From positions 1,674,001 to 1,738,000 of the forward strand of contig CM026563.1 in NCBI GenBank assembly GCA_015143295.1: a stretch of DNA of 64,000 nucleotides, in the 5' to 3' direction. The notes beneath the pieces are model-generated. The model ran no database searches. It was not told where the DNA came from and saw only the letters and a program-made list of their open reading frames with translations. Below, one piece after another: positions 39,001 to 50,036 of this stretch. Every line of letters begins with the position of its first letter. The first letter of the stretch is position 1. The position numbers and the translations under genes were made by a program. Origin of the DNA: Tetracentron sinense. Lineage: Eukaryota; Streptophyta; Magnoliopsida; Trochodendrales; Trochodendraceae.

Positions 39001-42000
39001 ATACTTGGAGCTAAAAAGGCATTGGGACGTGCAAAATTGGGAGTCTACAATCACCAACTACTCTTTTTTCCTTATCGAATCTAGCATTGGATGGAGTATT
39101 CGGTTGACCCTTAAGTGGCTCACTCCCAGAAATGGGTTTTACCTCTGAAGAAGTAAGTCGAGACTCGAGTCCACGAGAGTCAAAACACCTAATGACTTGC
39201 GGCTTCGAATACCGCTCTAATTCCTGCACCATTTGGTAAGCGTGCTCACAATGTGGGAAATCAACTCCTTTTAGAGCTCTAGACAAATGCCTATTCTAAA
39301 TCTAGAAATGGTCACGAGAGGGTCCTCTCTTACATTGCAACTCATCATGTACTCATAGAATTTTGCATTGTAACCAGTGGCTGACATGTTCCCTTGGTGA
39401 AAAGACTATCATTGATTCATTAACCTTTATTGATAGAAGAGGAGAATTTTTTTTTTAAAGTTTCTCCATCTCATCCGCCACTACGCAATGGGATATTTGC
39501 CCGCTCTCTCAATCTAGCGCTCTACATTGATCCAATACAGTTTGGCTTGGCCCACCAATTTCATTTTTGCAAACCTAACTCGTCGACCCTCAGATATGTC
39601 ATGCCACTCAAAATAGTGGTCCATATCCAATAATCAGTCAAGAAAGGTCTTTGGTTCGAGTCAACCATCAAAACTTGAGGCCTCAACCTTCACTGTTTTC
39701 ATAAATCGATCATCTAGATCATATGAATTCTGATAGATCTCATGAAGTTGTGGACCAGCTCTCTCTCTACTGTGCATCGCGCCAACACCTCTCTTTACCT
39801 CTATCATTGTCATGACAAATGGTGGTCTCTACTGCTCATAGACGGGTGATGGTGGTAGTGATTGCGGTATTTCGTACCTCCATCTTAGTTTCCATGTTTG
39901 TTAGACACTCGTTGAGGGTCTCTAGAAGTTTGGTCAACTGTGAGGACCCCATGTCGGACTAGTGATCATGATCACGATGCATGGGCATACATGAAATGAC
40001 TCTACGGTCTCCTAACAATGAATGCAATGCAAATGATTATGATGGACTTGTAAATCTGAATGCAAGATTTACTCCCTAAGCTCTAATCTTAAGCTCTGAT
40101 ATCAAAGTTGATGTAAGACTATGCAATGGCCTAAAATTTAGTGTGTTGAGATCAAGATTTGATTAACAAGAATAAGGAAAATTATAAAATAGCAATCTTA
40201 TCACAAATAATTAATCAAGAAGATTCAAGAAAGCCATTTTATAACTATTCGAGGCCACGTCACAAACCTACAATGTGACCCTAGGTTATGTCTGAGATGG
40301 TTGTATGAAATTTTATATTTCCACAAGCTTAGGGATTAGCTCTCAATTTAATGTAGGTTTTCAAACCTTTTCTAGGGTTTCAAACTTGAATTAGGGTTTA
40401 TGTATGGCTGTTTTAGGGTTTTGCAATTTGTAAAATTCTTTAACAACAAAACATAGTTGTATGGGCTGGGACAGCAAGGTTGTTGGATAAAAGGAGTAGT
40501 TGTAGGTTGTATCTGGGACAGCAATAGGGAGGAGTAAATAGCGTTGCAGCTGAATGGGGAACAAGTCATATAGGGCTGTGGCTACAAGGAATAAATCTCG
40601 GGGTGGTACAGAGCTATACAGTGCATGTATATGGCTGTGGCAGCAGTTAGGGCAGATAGAAAACCTACAGAAACCACTAGGTTGGGTTGGGAACAGGCAG
40701 CAACAATAGGGAAAGGGTATAGGGACCGTAGGTAGGATGCAGGGGACAACAAGGTTTTGGCTAAGGAGTGGGTTTTAGGGTTTGGTTTGGTTAGGTTAGG
40801 TTTTGCAAGAAAAACAAAAATAAGGAAGAAAACAAAGAAAATAGTAGAGATCTACGGTTTTGATAGGTTAGGGTTTTCAAGAAGGAAACAGAAAATCAAA
40901 GATAATTCATGGGAAGAGGAAGAAAAAAGATGAAGAACATACCTTATAATTCTTTGAGAATCACTCTCATGGCATCACACTAAATTTCCAATCATTGGAA
41001 AATGCTCAAAAACACTTTCTTTCATTCATCAACTAAAAATTTACAGCAGAAAATAAGTTTAAATAGATGTAAACCCTACTTGTTTAAAGACGAAAACACC
41101 CAAACTAATAAAAGGACTAAAATAACTCAATACTAATAAATTGTTTCCTCTCTAACTAAAAGTCCAGCCCATTGGGCTTTTAAAAAACCATGCTTATGTG
41201 GGTGGGATCTTCCTAATAATCAATGTGTACATATGAGGTCTTCAATACCCAAAATTATCTATCCAAAGTGACAAGTAGACCTTCTTCTTCTTCCTCCAAG
41301 GACTGCTTGATTCTTCTAGCAAATGACAGATTGAGATCTGGAGCGTATTATGGTGAGTTTTGTGGAATTTTTTGGCGCTTGTAAACCTGTTTTTTAGAAT
41401 TTTCTTGGAAAATCTGAAAATAGGGATGAATTCAGTCAATTGGGTGATGCGTTGTTTTGGGGGGTTTTCAACACTCGATTTTGCTTGTGTTTGGCTCGAA
41501 AATCGTAGCCCCATCATATGGAAGTGTTTGCGAGTGATTTGGAGCGTTTTTTGAGACTCTATGAACATCTAAACCCCCACAGTTTCACGTGAAGAAGTTT
41601 TCCTCGTGGTTGTATGCTGTTTTTGGACTTCCAACTCCATCCTATTATCTTGTTTGGGAAAATGATGATTGGTTGCCATGCTTAAGTACTGATTTATTAT
41701 TTCTAAGGGACTGAAGTGTTTCTCCTTGGATTTTGAGGGGTTCAGTGGCTGTTTTTTGGTTATGTGGTGGCCCTATACTCTGTAGTTGGGACTGTTTTGT
41801 GCAAAACAAGTTTTTTCTTTTGATACCACTTTGATTGGAATATAGAGGAGTCAAACATGGTTATTGATGGGTTATCTGACGGTGTTTTTGATGCTACATC
41901 AAAGGTTCCAAGCAGTAAGATCACTATGCCCGTCACCAATAACTATGGTGATACTCCTGGTTCACAAATCATAACCATTAAGTTGGATGGTACCAACTTC

Positions 42001-45000
42001 CTTGAGTGGTCTCAGTTCGCTAAGATGTATATCGGTAGAAGAGGAAAGTTAGGCTATTTGACCGATCGGGTGAAAGAACCGGCTACAGAGACCGACAAAT
42101 ATGACAAGTGGGAGCAAGAGAACCTTATGGTTAAGTCGTGGTTGTTGAATTCCATGCAACCATTAGTTAGTAGAGGTTTCTTGTTTCTTCGAACAGCGAA
42201 AGAGATCTAGGATAAGGCAACTTGAACTTATTCCCAATATCGGAACATTGTCAAAGTGTACCAGTTGAGGCAAGAAATAGCTACTCTTCGTCAGAGGGAG
42301 AAGAGCCTATCTACGTATTCCACTCTTCAAAGTCTATGGGAAGAGTTGAACCATTTTCAGGTCATCAAGTGGGACACTGATAAAGAGCAAAGTCTATGGT
42401 TATCGGTATTTATTTCTTTTGTGGATGATTTATCCCAACATACCTGGATTTACTTGATGAAGTCTCATGCTGAAGTCCCGGACCTCATCAAGAGGTTTCA
42501 CAGAATGATATTGGCCTAATTCGAAAAACATCTTCAAATTTTCAAATCCGATAACGCGAAAGATACCTCAAAGGCGATTTAAGGCAATATTTGGTTGCTC
42601 ATGGCATGATCCATCAGAGCACATATCCTTATACTCCCCAACAAAATAGGGTGGCCGAGCGTAAGAACCGCCACCTGTTGGAGGTGGCTTGCAGCTTACT
42701 GACTGGTATGAATTCCCAATGACGTTTTGGGCTGCAGCAGTGCACACATCCGCCTATTTGATTAATCGCATCCCATCTCGGGTACAGAAGTTGAAGTCTC
42801 CGTATCAACTGCTCTGTCCAGCCCAACCTATGATTCCTATCCCCCCACGTGTCTTTGGCTGTGTCTGAATCGTTCATATTTTGGGTCCTAATCGAACCAA
42901 ATTGGATCCCAAATCCATTCGGAGTGTTCTCTTGGGGTATTCCTCCACATAAAAGGGATATTGATGCTTTGATCCTATGTCGGGTAATGGTTTGTGACCA
43001 AGGACGTCACCTTTTTTGAGAATGTTCAATTTTTTCCTTGTTCCTCTACCTCTCTTTAGGGGGAGCATAGTGAATTGTTGGAAGAGAGTTTACCTTCAAT
43101 ACCACTTCCAGAGTTGGTTCCTGATATTATCTCTTTTGTTTATGTTGCTCCTACTGAGACTACTACTAAGAAGGACCTACAGGTTTATACCAGACGCGAA
43201 AAAGGAGGGTACCACTGTGATAAGGTCATCTCCCAATTCTGACCCCTCTTAACCAGGTAACAGTGTTTCATTGCCTCTTGTTGTTTCTATTTATGTTTCT
43301 GATATTGATAATGATATCGCTCCCATTGTCATACGCAAAGGGAAGCACCAGTGTACAGTTCATCCTATCTCTAACTTCATCTCATATGCCTCTTTATCAC
43401 CCTCCTATTCTGCTCTCTTGTCATCTGTTTCTTCTGTGTCTTTACCTTCCAAGTTTCAAGAGGTTGTCTATGATCCTAAGTGGCACGATGCTATGATGGA
43501 AGAAATGAGAGATCTAGTCAAGAATGGCATATGGGAAATTGTTGAGTTATCCAAAGAAAAAAATGACAGTAGGCTGTAAATGGGTGTTCACCGTTAAACA
43601 TAAGGCAGATGAATTACTTGAGAGGTACAAGACTAAACTGGTAGCTAAGGGATACACTCAGACTTACGGGATCGACTACAATGAGACATTTGCACCAGTT
43701 GCTAAAATGAACTCCATACGAGTTCTCTTGTCTTTGGCAGCTAATCACTCGTGGCCCTTACATCAGTTAGACGTAAAAAATGCATTCCTTTATGGAGACC
43801 TACAAGAAGAAGTGTATATGTCCCCTCCTCCTAGGTTCAAGCTACCTAACTGTGAAGGAAAGATCTGCAAACTAAAGAAATCTATTTATGGATTGAAACA
43901 GTCCCCTCGAGCTTGGTTTGAGAGGTTCAATCAAGCTATGAAGAGGATGGGTTATCTACAAATTCATGCTGATACACTCTCTTTGTCAAGAAAAAATGAC
44001 AGTTACTTATAGCATTGATTGTCTATGTTGATGACATTGTGGTGATTGGAAATGACTCACTAGAGATCCAAAACCTGAAGAAATTCCTAGCAACAGAGTT
44101 TGAGATCAAGGATTTAGGTAGTTTGAAGTACTTTCTAGGTATTGAGGTTGCTCGATCAACAAGGGGCAACTTCATATCACAGCGGAAGTATACCTTAGAC
44201 TTACTTAAGGATACTGGAAAATTGGGTTCTTGACCAACAGACACTCCTATTGAGCAGAATCATAAGTTGAGCTCAAGTAATGGCCCGCTACTAGAGGACA
44301 AAGAGATGTACCAAAGACTAGTTGATCATCTCATCTATCTCTCTCTCACTAGACCTGATATCACATATGCAGTTAGTGTTGTACTGTTGTCAGTCAATCC
44401 ATGCATGAACCTCGGGTTGCTCATTATGAGGTAGTGGAGATAATCTTGAGGTACTTGAAGGCTACTCTAGGGAAGGTTTTCTATTTGCTAACCATGGTCA
44501 CTTTTAACTGACTGAAAGTGTAGATGACAGGAGATCTACCACAGGGTATTGTACTTTCCTAGGTGGTAACTTTATCACTTGCAGAAGCAAGAAGCAGAGT
44601 ATAGTGACTAGGTCAAGTGCTGAAGCAGAGTATAGGGTAATGGCTCATGGGATAGCAGAATTATTGTGGCTGAAGATTTTACTACAAGATATGGGGATGA
44701 AGGTGGATGTTCCTATGAAGTTGTTTGTGATAACAAGGCGGCTATCAATATTTCCCATAATCCTATTTAACATGACCGAACTAAACACATTGAAATCGAT
44801 AAGCACTTTATCAAAGAGCAAGTTACTTCAAGAAATCTTTGCTTATAATTTGTTACAACGGGAAACCAACTGGCTGATGTACTCACAAAGGGAGTTACTA
44901 GGGCTAGTTTAGAAGGTGCTCTTAACAAGCTGGCATGTTGAATATCTATGCCCATCTTGAGGGGGAGTGTTGAGATATGATTGGTTATGTAGGTGTGATA

Positions 45001-47251
45001 CACCAGATTCTTCATTAAGGGTATTCTTGTGATTGTCTCCCATTAGGGTTATTATAATATAAAGATGAAGAGATTAAAGAGAAGAACTCTCTAATCACGT
45101 TCTCCTTCTTCTTCTTCTTCTTCTTTCTCTTCCTTCTCCTTCCCTCTCCTAAGGTTGAATTTCTACTATACTCAATTTGATGTTGAATGTCCGCATCACT
45201 ACAACTAAGACACCATTTTTTTGGTACAAAGTAAGACATCATCTCAAGACAGCCAAATGGATCTGATATTTGATTGGGTGCACATTCGGAACGGTGGGGT
45301 GGATTAGGGATCTGTATTGGAATGAGAACCACCAAACTTCGGATCCGCTATCTTATTAGTGGGGGTTATACCTTGACCCGTTTTATGCTCTTCAGTTTAC
45401 GCTTGTGTAAACTTTACTTTACTTTGCTCGTTTGTACTTTTCCTCATATATATATATATATATATCCATCGCCTTATCGATCAAAAAAAAAAAAGATAGC
45501 CAAATGGACAAAAACTAATTAATTCTAAACGCCCATATTCCCTGCAAAACTACTCTGAATCAACTAATAAAAAGACTTTAAAAAATCAAAAGGACCTTTA
45601 ACTTCCAAACACCAGCAGAGTGCACTGCAGACAACCACATCAACAACAACTAGAAAATTGGCCCACCAAATTCGTAGGATGAAACTCCACAAATCCAATT
45701 GTGATCTTTTTTCTCTGAAACAAGTCATAATTGAAGGGCCAAAAGCATTAAATTTTTCTACATGGAGAGATGAAGGAAAAAATAATACCACATATGAGTT
45801 GTTAATATATGGCACTACCCATAAGAACTTGAGGATATAGACCAATAACGAAGTTGGGAGAATCAGTCACCGCCTTGTAGCTTGAAAAAAAGTTAAATAA
45901 CACTCCGATCACCATCGGAGCCAAGATTTCTTCGAGGGAAAACAAGGGAAAGCTCTTACAGGTTGCTAACCTAGCAACTAAAAAGTAGCTAAAAGATCTA
46001 GATTTAACAAAATCTGTCAAGTGTCAGGTACTCTTGTTGTTGTTACATTTCACGATCCCCTTGCACCTTTTTTATAGACCTTTTATGAGCCACCCTAATA
46101 ATGAACTTACATTGAAAATAAGTCTTTACTCTAGTCATCCTAGAAGACTCAAACATTCAATTCCCTACTCAACTTACTTTGAACTACCCACATAGTAATC
46201 AAAGCAAACTTTAAAAAAAAACAAGCTCATTTCATTTAAGGACTCTTCAATTCCCAAGGCATTAACAACTCTTTGATTGTTTGACTCCTGCCTAAAAAAA
46301 TATTTTAGGCAGATTCAATACTCTAATCTAATTTCCAGGTTAGGATATTCTTACCACCAGATAGTCAAGTTGTCTATCCACTATCCAAATAAGGATATGC
46401 TTGTTCTAATCACTTATCCACGGTTCGGATAAGACTTAACCTGCCTCTAGACAGTTGAGCTATTCTCTTCTTTTTATTCTTCTTCTTAGAAATTCTTCTT
46501 CGAAATGTTTGGCTGAAGGCATCAACCTAATAGAGAACTTACACACAAAAGGATAATAACTTTTAATACTGTTAGTTATAGGGGTTATTCGAAGTTATGG
46601 TTTTAAATTGAACCAAGAAAGGATTCATGTTGCCACCCCAATAGTTGGGATAAGCCATTGATGATGATGAGTTATATGGGTTAAATATTAACTAGAGAAC
46701 GCATCTGGGTTTCTATTTCTTTTTTGTTATAGACTGCTGGTTTTGATTTAAAATACATTAGTCTACCATTTGAGTATGGGCTCGAGCTCGAGCTCGAAAT
46801 GCGTTTGGCATATCAATGGCTTCCAATTACAGTAGGCTTATACATATTCTTCGAATCAATTAGTCATAAGTAGCTCAAAAGAACGAGAGAGACACTGAAA
46901 CAGACACAGAAGGAGGAAAAGCACGTTGGTTTGATTCAATTAGGTTTTTGTGGCTCAGGAAAACACTCAAGACCTGATCTCACCACCTCGATCTAATTTC
47001 CACAGCTTTAAGTACTCTCTCAAACCCCAAATCTATAACGATAACCAGAAACAGTCACCATAGCTCGTTCGATCAGCAAAATGTAATCAAATCGGTAAAC
47101 AACAGAAAATGCAGAAACCATTTTGGTGATTAACATCGAAAGATCCGCAAAAACAGCAAAGTTCATACTAGGGTTCGTTTCGGAAGAAAACAAACTTGTA
47201 GAGAGAAATAGACTTACAGTTGAAGGAGCGGAGGACTGCAGCAGATTCCAT
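24012..47251 (-). CDS. BADC: BADC: biotin/lipoyl-attachment-domain-containing protein, regulator of plastid acetyl-CoA carboxylase
   Basis: I assembled this minus-strand gene from these exons: 47251-47218, 33463-33260, 33077-33043 (uncertain), 31483-31385, 28217-28164, 27183-26926, 26821-26759, 25273-25205, 25110-25065, 24079-24012. All have GT-AG borders and the phases add up, giving about 309 residues (family about 260-290). The N-terminus [11 protein letters not shown] and the following Ser/Arg-rich stretch look like a plastid transit peptide. Then come [24 protein letters not shown] and [10 protein letters not shown], a Pro/Ser-rich linker, and a C-terminal biotinyl-like domain ([48 protein letters not shown]). 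The biotin-accepting Met-Lys motif is replaced by LDQFGT, the defining feature of BADC. BADC proteins compete with biotinylated BCCP in the heteromeric carboxylase and damp fatty-acid synthesis. Intron 1 is about 13.75 kb and full of transposons. No exon shows a disabling change. Confidence 0.87.
25892..26582 (-). mobile_element. Solo-LTR-like insertion in a BADC intron
   Basis: A block starting TGTTGAGCGGAAACG and ending AATAAACA (TG..CA in both readings). On the minus strand it has a TATA-like GTTTATAAATAGGC and a transcript-end-like CATAAATCTTTGTG. It carries no coding region and no second copy lies in the window. Target duplication is not clear, so the solo-LTR reading is an inference. 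Confidence 0.45.
28380..28660. repeat. ~150-bp tandem duplication in a BADC intron
   Basis: Two diverged units share CAGTTCAGGACAGnG..CATGCTGTATG..GGGGTGGGGGCTCA. The phrase ..GCACATGCATCATGTGTAC recurs near 24960 and 28825, suggesting a dispersed repeat. Confidence 0.55.
29030..29986. mobile_element. hAT-like non-autonomous element in a BADC intron, ~957 bp
   Basis: Flanked by the direct repeat CACATAGCA (29022-29030 and 29987-29995), so the element border is ambiguous by one or two bases. The ends ACGGTTTAAAAT and inverse CATGGTTCATAAT are imperfect inverted repeats. They are followed on both sides by GATACGTATC-type words. Size and end type resemble 19310-20250 and 33587-34541. Confidence 0.7.
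30187..30710. repeat. Tandem duplication of a CACGTGTTCC-type inverted-repeat element
   Basis: Two units of about 265 bp each start TTTGATTATnTGGnCAAATG. Each contains the arms CCACGTGTTCC..TTTAACTATGGTTAA and their inverse, and each ends with the palindrome-like CATTCCACTACATAGTAGAATG. A (TA)n run precedes the first unit and a (CA)n run follows the second. Confidence 0.75.
32760..32970. repeat. 97-bp tandem duplication and G-run in a BADC intron
   Basis: An uninterrupted G run of about 12 (32765-32776) leads into two tandem units beginning AGACGCAnTCCTCAC at 32777 and 32874. Each contains CTTTTATGAAATATCCATGTG. To the left, 32655-32755 is half of a CACGTGTCC-family element. Confidence 0.65.
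33587..34541. mobile_element. hAT-like non-autonomous element in BADC intron 1, 955 bp
   Basis: Flanked by TCACAAAC (33579-33586) and TCATAAAC (34542-34549), 7 of 8 matching. The ends CATTGTTTTGAAAACCGGACC and inverse CAGTGTTGTCATAACCGGACC are inverted repeats. Both sides continue with ACCGGTT/GACCGG words. No ORF. It starts about 120 bp upstream, in gene direction, of BADC exon 2. Confidence 0.82.
34701..36384 (-). repeat. 3' LTR of the Ty3-type element
   Basis: Direct repeat of 40109-41290. It includes the 348-bp hAT-like insertion at 34885-35232 that the right LTR lacks, and a (GGTTT)n run near 35750. Confidence 0.82.
34885..35232. mobile_element. Small hAT-like element inside an LTR, 348 bp
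   Basis: Flanked by GTTATGTC (34877-34884) and ATTATGTC (35233-35240). The ends CAAGGATTAAAAA and inverse CATGGAAATAATAAAAA are imperfect inverted repeats. The interior has GTATCGGT/ATACGTAT words like those of 29030-29986. The partner LTR near 40285-40300 keeps the uninterrupted site. Confidence 0.82.
36385..37746 (-). pseudogene. Ty3-type pol remnant: protease-RT linker joined to integrase
   Basis: On the minus strand 37746-37340 encodes the stretch before reverse transcriptase ([22 protein letters not shown]). It runs directly into integrase core sequence ([13 protein letters not shown], about 37330-37290), so reverse transcriptase and RNase H are missing. Leftward to about 36570 lie further integrase pieces ([41 protein letters not shown]) with several stops. 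Confidence 0.75.
37748..39049 (-). mobile_element. Solo-LTR-like block inserted in the Ty3-type element, 1,302 bp
   Basis: On the minus strand it begins TGTAGACTCCCAATTTTGCA and ends near GCCGACTATCGCAC. The direct repeat ATCACC lies at both borders (37742-37747 and 39050-39055). It interrupts coding sequence of the host element (KEKRVVG | next domain) and has no retroviral domain. Its internal ORFs are low-complexity. Confidence 0.62.
39050..40092 (-). pseudogene. Ty3-type gag region remnant
   Basis: Minus-strand fragments only. 39286-39011 reads [17 protein letters not shown].. and continues rightward with many stops. It lies between the primer-binding site and the solo-LTR-like block, where gag and the gag-protease joint are expected. 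Identity as gag rests mainly on position. Confidence 0.5.
40093..40104 (-). other. Primer-binding site of the Ty3-type element
   Basis: The minus strand reads TGATATCAGAGC, 11 of 12 matching the initiator tRNA-Met complement. It sits 4 nt from the right LTR border. Confidence 0.75.
40109..41290 (-). repeat. 5' LTR of the Ty3-type element, main part
   Basis: Direct repeat of 34701-36320 without the hAT insertion. Similarity fades at the CTTCTTCTTC tract, where copia-derived sequence begins. The distal few dozen bases of the LTR reappear at about 45175-45198. Confidence 0.8.
41300..45174 (+). mobile_element. Degenerate Ty1/copia retrotransposon nested in the LTR
   Basis: A plus-strand copia element in the LTR of the Ty3-type element. 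A gag start (41857, [20 protein letters not shown]), a short integrase piece ([18 protein letters not shown], about 42445), reverse transcriptase (43524-44233, with YVDD near 44022) and RNase H ([20 protein letters not shown], 44613) appear in the correct order. A polypurine tract GAGGGGGAG (about 44959) precedes a short 3' LTR, TGTTGAGATATG..TATACTCA (44968-45174). No matching 5' LTR was found, so the left end is probably deleted. Confidence 0.8.
41857..44912 (+). pseudogene. Copia gag-pol remains
   Basis: Several stops and frameshifts interrupt the frame. One is a TAG at 42208-42210, where the domain normally has Trp. Gag runs almost directly into integrase near 42380-42400, so the zinc knuckle and protease are missing. 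Reverse transcriptase is the best preserved part, split by stops near 43577 and 44010 and at 44231. Confidence 0.78.
45211..47217 (-). other. 5' part of BADC intron 1 outside the large insertion
   Basis: Holds a (TA)n run near 45450, poly(A) near 45484, and a short dispersed word set near 46615-46660 (GATTCATGTTGCCACCCCAA). No exon, gene or complete transposon was recognised. Confidence 0.5.
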
Positions 47252-47590
47252 GAAAGAGAGAGAGAGAGGTTTGCAGAGAAGAAAACGAAATGCAAAAGAG
47301 ATCTCTGAAAATCAAACAAGTAGTTGAAGTTGTTGGTTCAGAGGAACTTATAATAAACTGTGCCGAAAGTCGAAAGGAGAAGATTGCCTATGACAGTTGG
47401 AATGCGTCTTCGAGATGTCCGCCACTCTCATAACTTTCTCCACCAATCCTTCGTTTCAGTTTTCTTTCCAATTAATTTGCTAAATTGCGCACGTTGCGTA
47501 GGACACCCGCCGCTGGTAGTAATACCACGGGTGTTTGGGTATAAGGAGGCGGGCGTACGAGGAAAGTTTAAGGAGAAGTGTGTTCCTTCC
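47252..47590 (-). promoter_or_regulatory. BADC 5' leader and promoter region
   Basis: Directly upstream of the BADC ATG the minus strand has a CTCTCTCTCTC leader tract, common in plant 5' UTRs. The LINE remnant begins about 340 bp upstream of the ATG, so the promoter must be compact or overlap it. No TATA box was assigned. Confidence 0.4.
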
Positions 47591-47599
47591 ATGACTTTA

Positions 47600-48835
47600 A
47601 AACATGTTTTTCAGTCTAAGGGAACCCTAAACCTTGGGGAATCTCTGAGCAACATCTCTTCAAGCATCACCTGGGACCAAAACCAATCCCTAACTGTCGA
47701 TGCTTCCTAACAAGAAATTGAGGAAGCCATTAGCCAGATTCACCCCCTTAATGCCCCTGGGCCTAAATGGTGCTTTTTTAAAAACTTATTGGGATATTGT
47801 TAGGGATAATGTTATCGAGGCAGTCTGTGCCTCTTTTAGTTCTGGTCATCTCTTAAAGGAGTGGAACTGAATGTATATCACCCTCAACCCCAAGAACGAT
47901 AATCCAGAGACTGTTAATCACATCAGGCCAATCAGTCTCTGCAATGTTAATTATAAGATCATTTCAAAATTATAGTTAACATATTAATTAAGACCTATTT
48001 TAGGTGATATTATTTCTACCCACCAGGGTTCTTTTGTACCGAGGCAGAAATATCCATGACAATATCTCGATTACCTATGAGCTCATTAATGTCGTGAATA
48101 GGAAAAAGGGCTGATCATGATTTATGTGTATCAAATTAGACCTTGAAAAGGCCTATGACATATTTGAATGGAATTGTATCAAATAAACTTTGAACAAGTT
48201 GAGCTTTGATTTTTTTTTAAATGGGTGAATTGGGTCATGGAATGCATAACTTCAACCTCCTATTCCATTTGGATTAATGGCACCCCTGAGAGCAACATTA
48301 TCCCATCTAGAGGAATTCATCAAGGCGATCCTCTTCCCCCTTATATTTTTATTTTATGCTTAGAGGTTCTCTCCAAAATGTTGGTTAAAGAGCATGAAAA
48401 GAGGAAAATGATATTGGGACTTAAAGCTAGGAATGCAGGTCCTAAGATCCCTCATTTGTTTTTTCGCAAATGATTGTATCATTTTTGTTAAGGCTACCGT
48501 TCCCACTGCTAAAAGGATAATGAAAATTATAGACCTTTTTTGTCAGCCAAAAGATGAACTTAGACAACTCTTCCCCTATGTGCTCTAGTAATATGCACAA
48601 TAGGATTAAGCAAGCTATGCGTAGAGCACTGGGCATCCCTCTCATTGATTGCATTACCAAATATTTGGGAGCCCCACTGGCAGGAAAAAAACAAAATTTC
48701 TCGATTATATCCGACACCATTAACAAAATGAAGAAGAGACTGCAATATTGGAAGGCCAAAACTCTTTCTATAGCAAGTCGCACCACCCTCATTAAAGCAG
48801 TCTCTGCAGCCCTCAAATTTGATGAGCTGTTATGT
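47600..48835 (+). pseudogene. LINE (L1-type) reverse transcriptase remnant
   Basis: Pieces of a non-LTR reverse transcriptase occur in the correct order across several frames: QEIEEAISQIHPLNAPGP (47710), NHIRPISLCNVNYKIISK (47915), a KLDLEKAYD block (48135), INGTPES..RGIHQGDPL (48270-48335), and then TKYLGAPLAGKKQNFS.. and ..KAKTLSIASRTTLIKAV (48655-48800). Many stops and shifts make it inactive. No poly(A) tail or target duplication was found, so the ends are approximate. Confidence 0.78.
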
Positions 48836-49070
48836 AGAGACCCAAAACATGGTTGCCTTGAAATTTGTGCAAATTAAATAGAAATCTGAAATTGTGTTCA
48901 AAACATTATAGTTTATGCTTAACTATGTTTAAACTTGTATTAGGGTCAATGGTAAAGTGATTGGAAGAAAAAAAAGGGCCAAAATTGACCAAAGTCAACC
49001 CCACCAGTCGACCCCCCTTCACCCTGGTCCACCGCCCGTAAGTGTTTTGCCCATAAAATACTTTCTAATT
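48836..49070. other. Spacer between LINE remnant and TRIM
   Basis: Nothing recognised. Confidence 0.4.
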
Positions 49071-49451
49071 TGATGTAGAGACTTAACCAATACTCCACAG
49101 AAATCACGACTGATGAGAGCATGAGATTAAATCCCTTTATTTTATAACCCAGCCAACTCGATCGAGACCTCCAAGTAGGCCCTATCCCTGAGCCACCTCA
49201 CCCCAGTGTGAAGATGCTTCTGCATCATCTATCTACATCGGTGAAGAGACTCGAACCCGAGACCTGCTCTGATACCATTTGATGCAAAACTTAACCAATA
49301 CTCCACAAAAGTCGCGACTGATGAGAACGTGAGATTAAATCTCTTTATCTTATAGCCCAGACAATCCGATCAAGAATTTCAAGTGGGCCCTACCCCATGG
49401 GCCACCTCACCTCAACGGGCCTCACCCCAGCGTGGAGATGCTCCTGCATTA
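49071..49451 (-). mobile_element. TRIM (terminal-repeat retrotransposon in miniature)
   Basis: Two short LTRs (49071-49227 and 49280-49451), starting TGATGnA and ending TGCATCA/TGCATTA, surround only about 52 bp. The internal part holds a perfect minus-strand primer-binding site TGGTATCAGAGC (49266-49277), so the element reads leftward. No coding capacity, as usual for TRIMs. A target duplication was not evident. Confidence 0.82.
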
Positions 49452-50036
49452 ACTCGTGGATTTTAAGGTTTCTATCATCCTAAGATATATTAGAAAGCAA
49501 AGGAGTAAAAAACCTAAAGTTTCGCAGAGATTTTTCATAGGGGAGGAAGAGAAAGCTTGGAGATCACACCCAAGCCCATTCTAAAGCGATTTGAGTATAA
49601 GGAAATGATCAAGGAAGGTACTATGCACTGTTCTAACCTAATAATATGTACTAAATAAGTATTTTATGATATGAGAATGATGTTTATATGTTTATTGAAT
49701 TGATGATCATGTTAAAAGTAGAAATTACATGCTTTCAAGAGGATGATCAAGGAAGGTACTATGCACTGTTCTAACCTAATAACATGCTTTCAAGAGGAAG
49801 ATATTAATGATCTCAAATTCTCTAACCATCGTTACTTGAGTAGCTTTGGTGGAGTTTCGATGGTTTGATATCGGAATCTAAGTAAATGAAGGTTGACCAT
49901 GATACTCAAGCACAAGTTGCACTGCATGATAGGTATTACAAGTTCATGTCTCACGATCACAAAGCACCGTCATGATTATATGTCATTGAGAACTTGCATA
50001 TTACATGTCACGGGGGGAATTATTCATGTTAAATGT
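49452..50036. other. Intergenic with a short direct duplication
   Basis: ATGATCAAGGAAGGTACTAT plus about 25 more bases occurs at about 49605 and again at about 49743. No gene is seen. Confidence 0.5.

Larger units (their letters stand above)
34701..45198 (-). mobile_element. Old Ty3-type LTR retrotransposon in BADC intron 1, with later nested insertions
   Basis: The left LTR (34701-36384) and right LTR (40109 to about 41290, resuming about 45175-45198) are clear direct repeats with many differences. On the minus strand the LTR runs TGATnCGG..TACATCA. The whole block is flanked by an exact 12-bp repeat CTACAACTAAGA (34689-34700 and 45199-45210). A tRNA-Met-type primer site adjoins the right LTR and a purine tract (GCCGGGGAGAG) adjoins the left, so the element reads leftward, the same strand as BADC. 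It contains a small hAT element, a solo-LTR-like block and a copia element as later insertions. Confidence 0.85.
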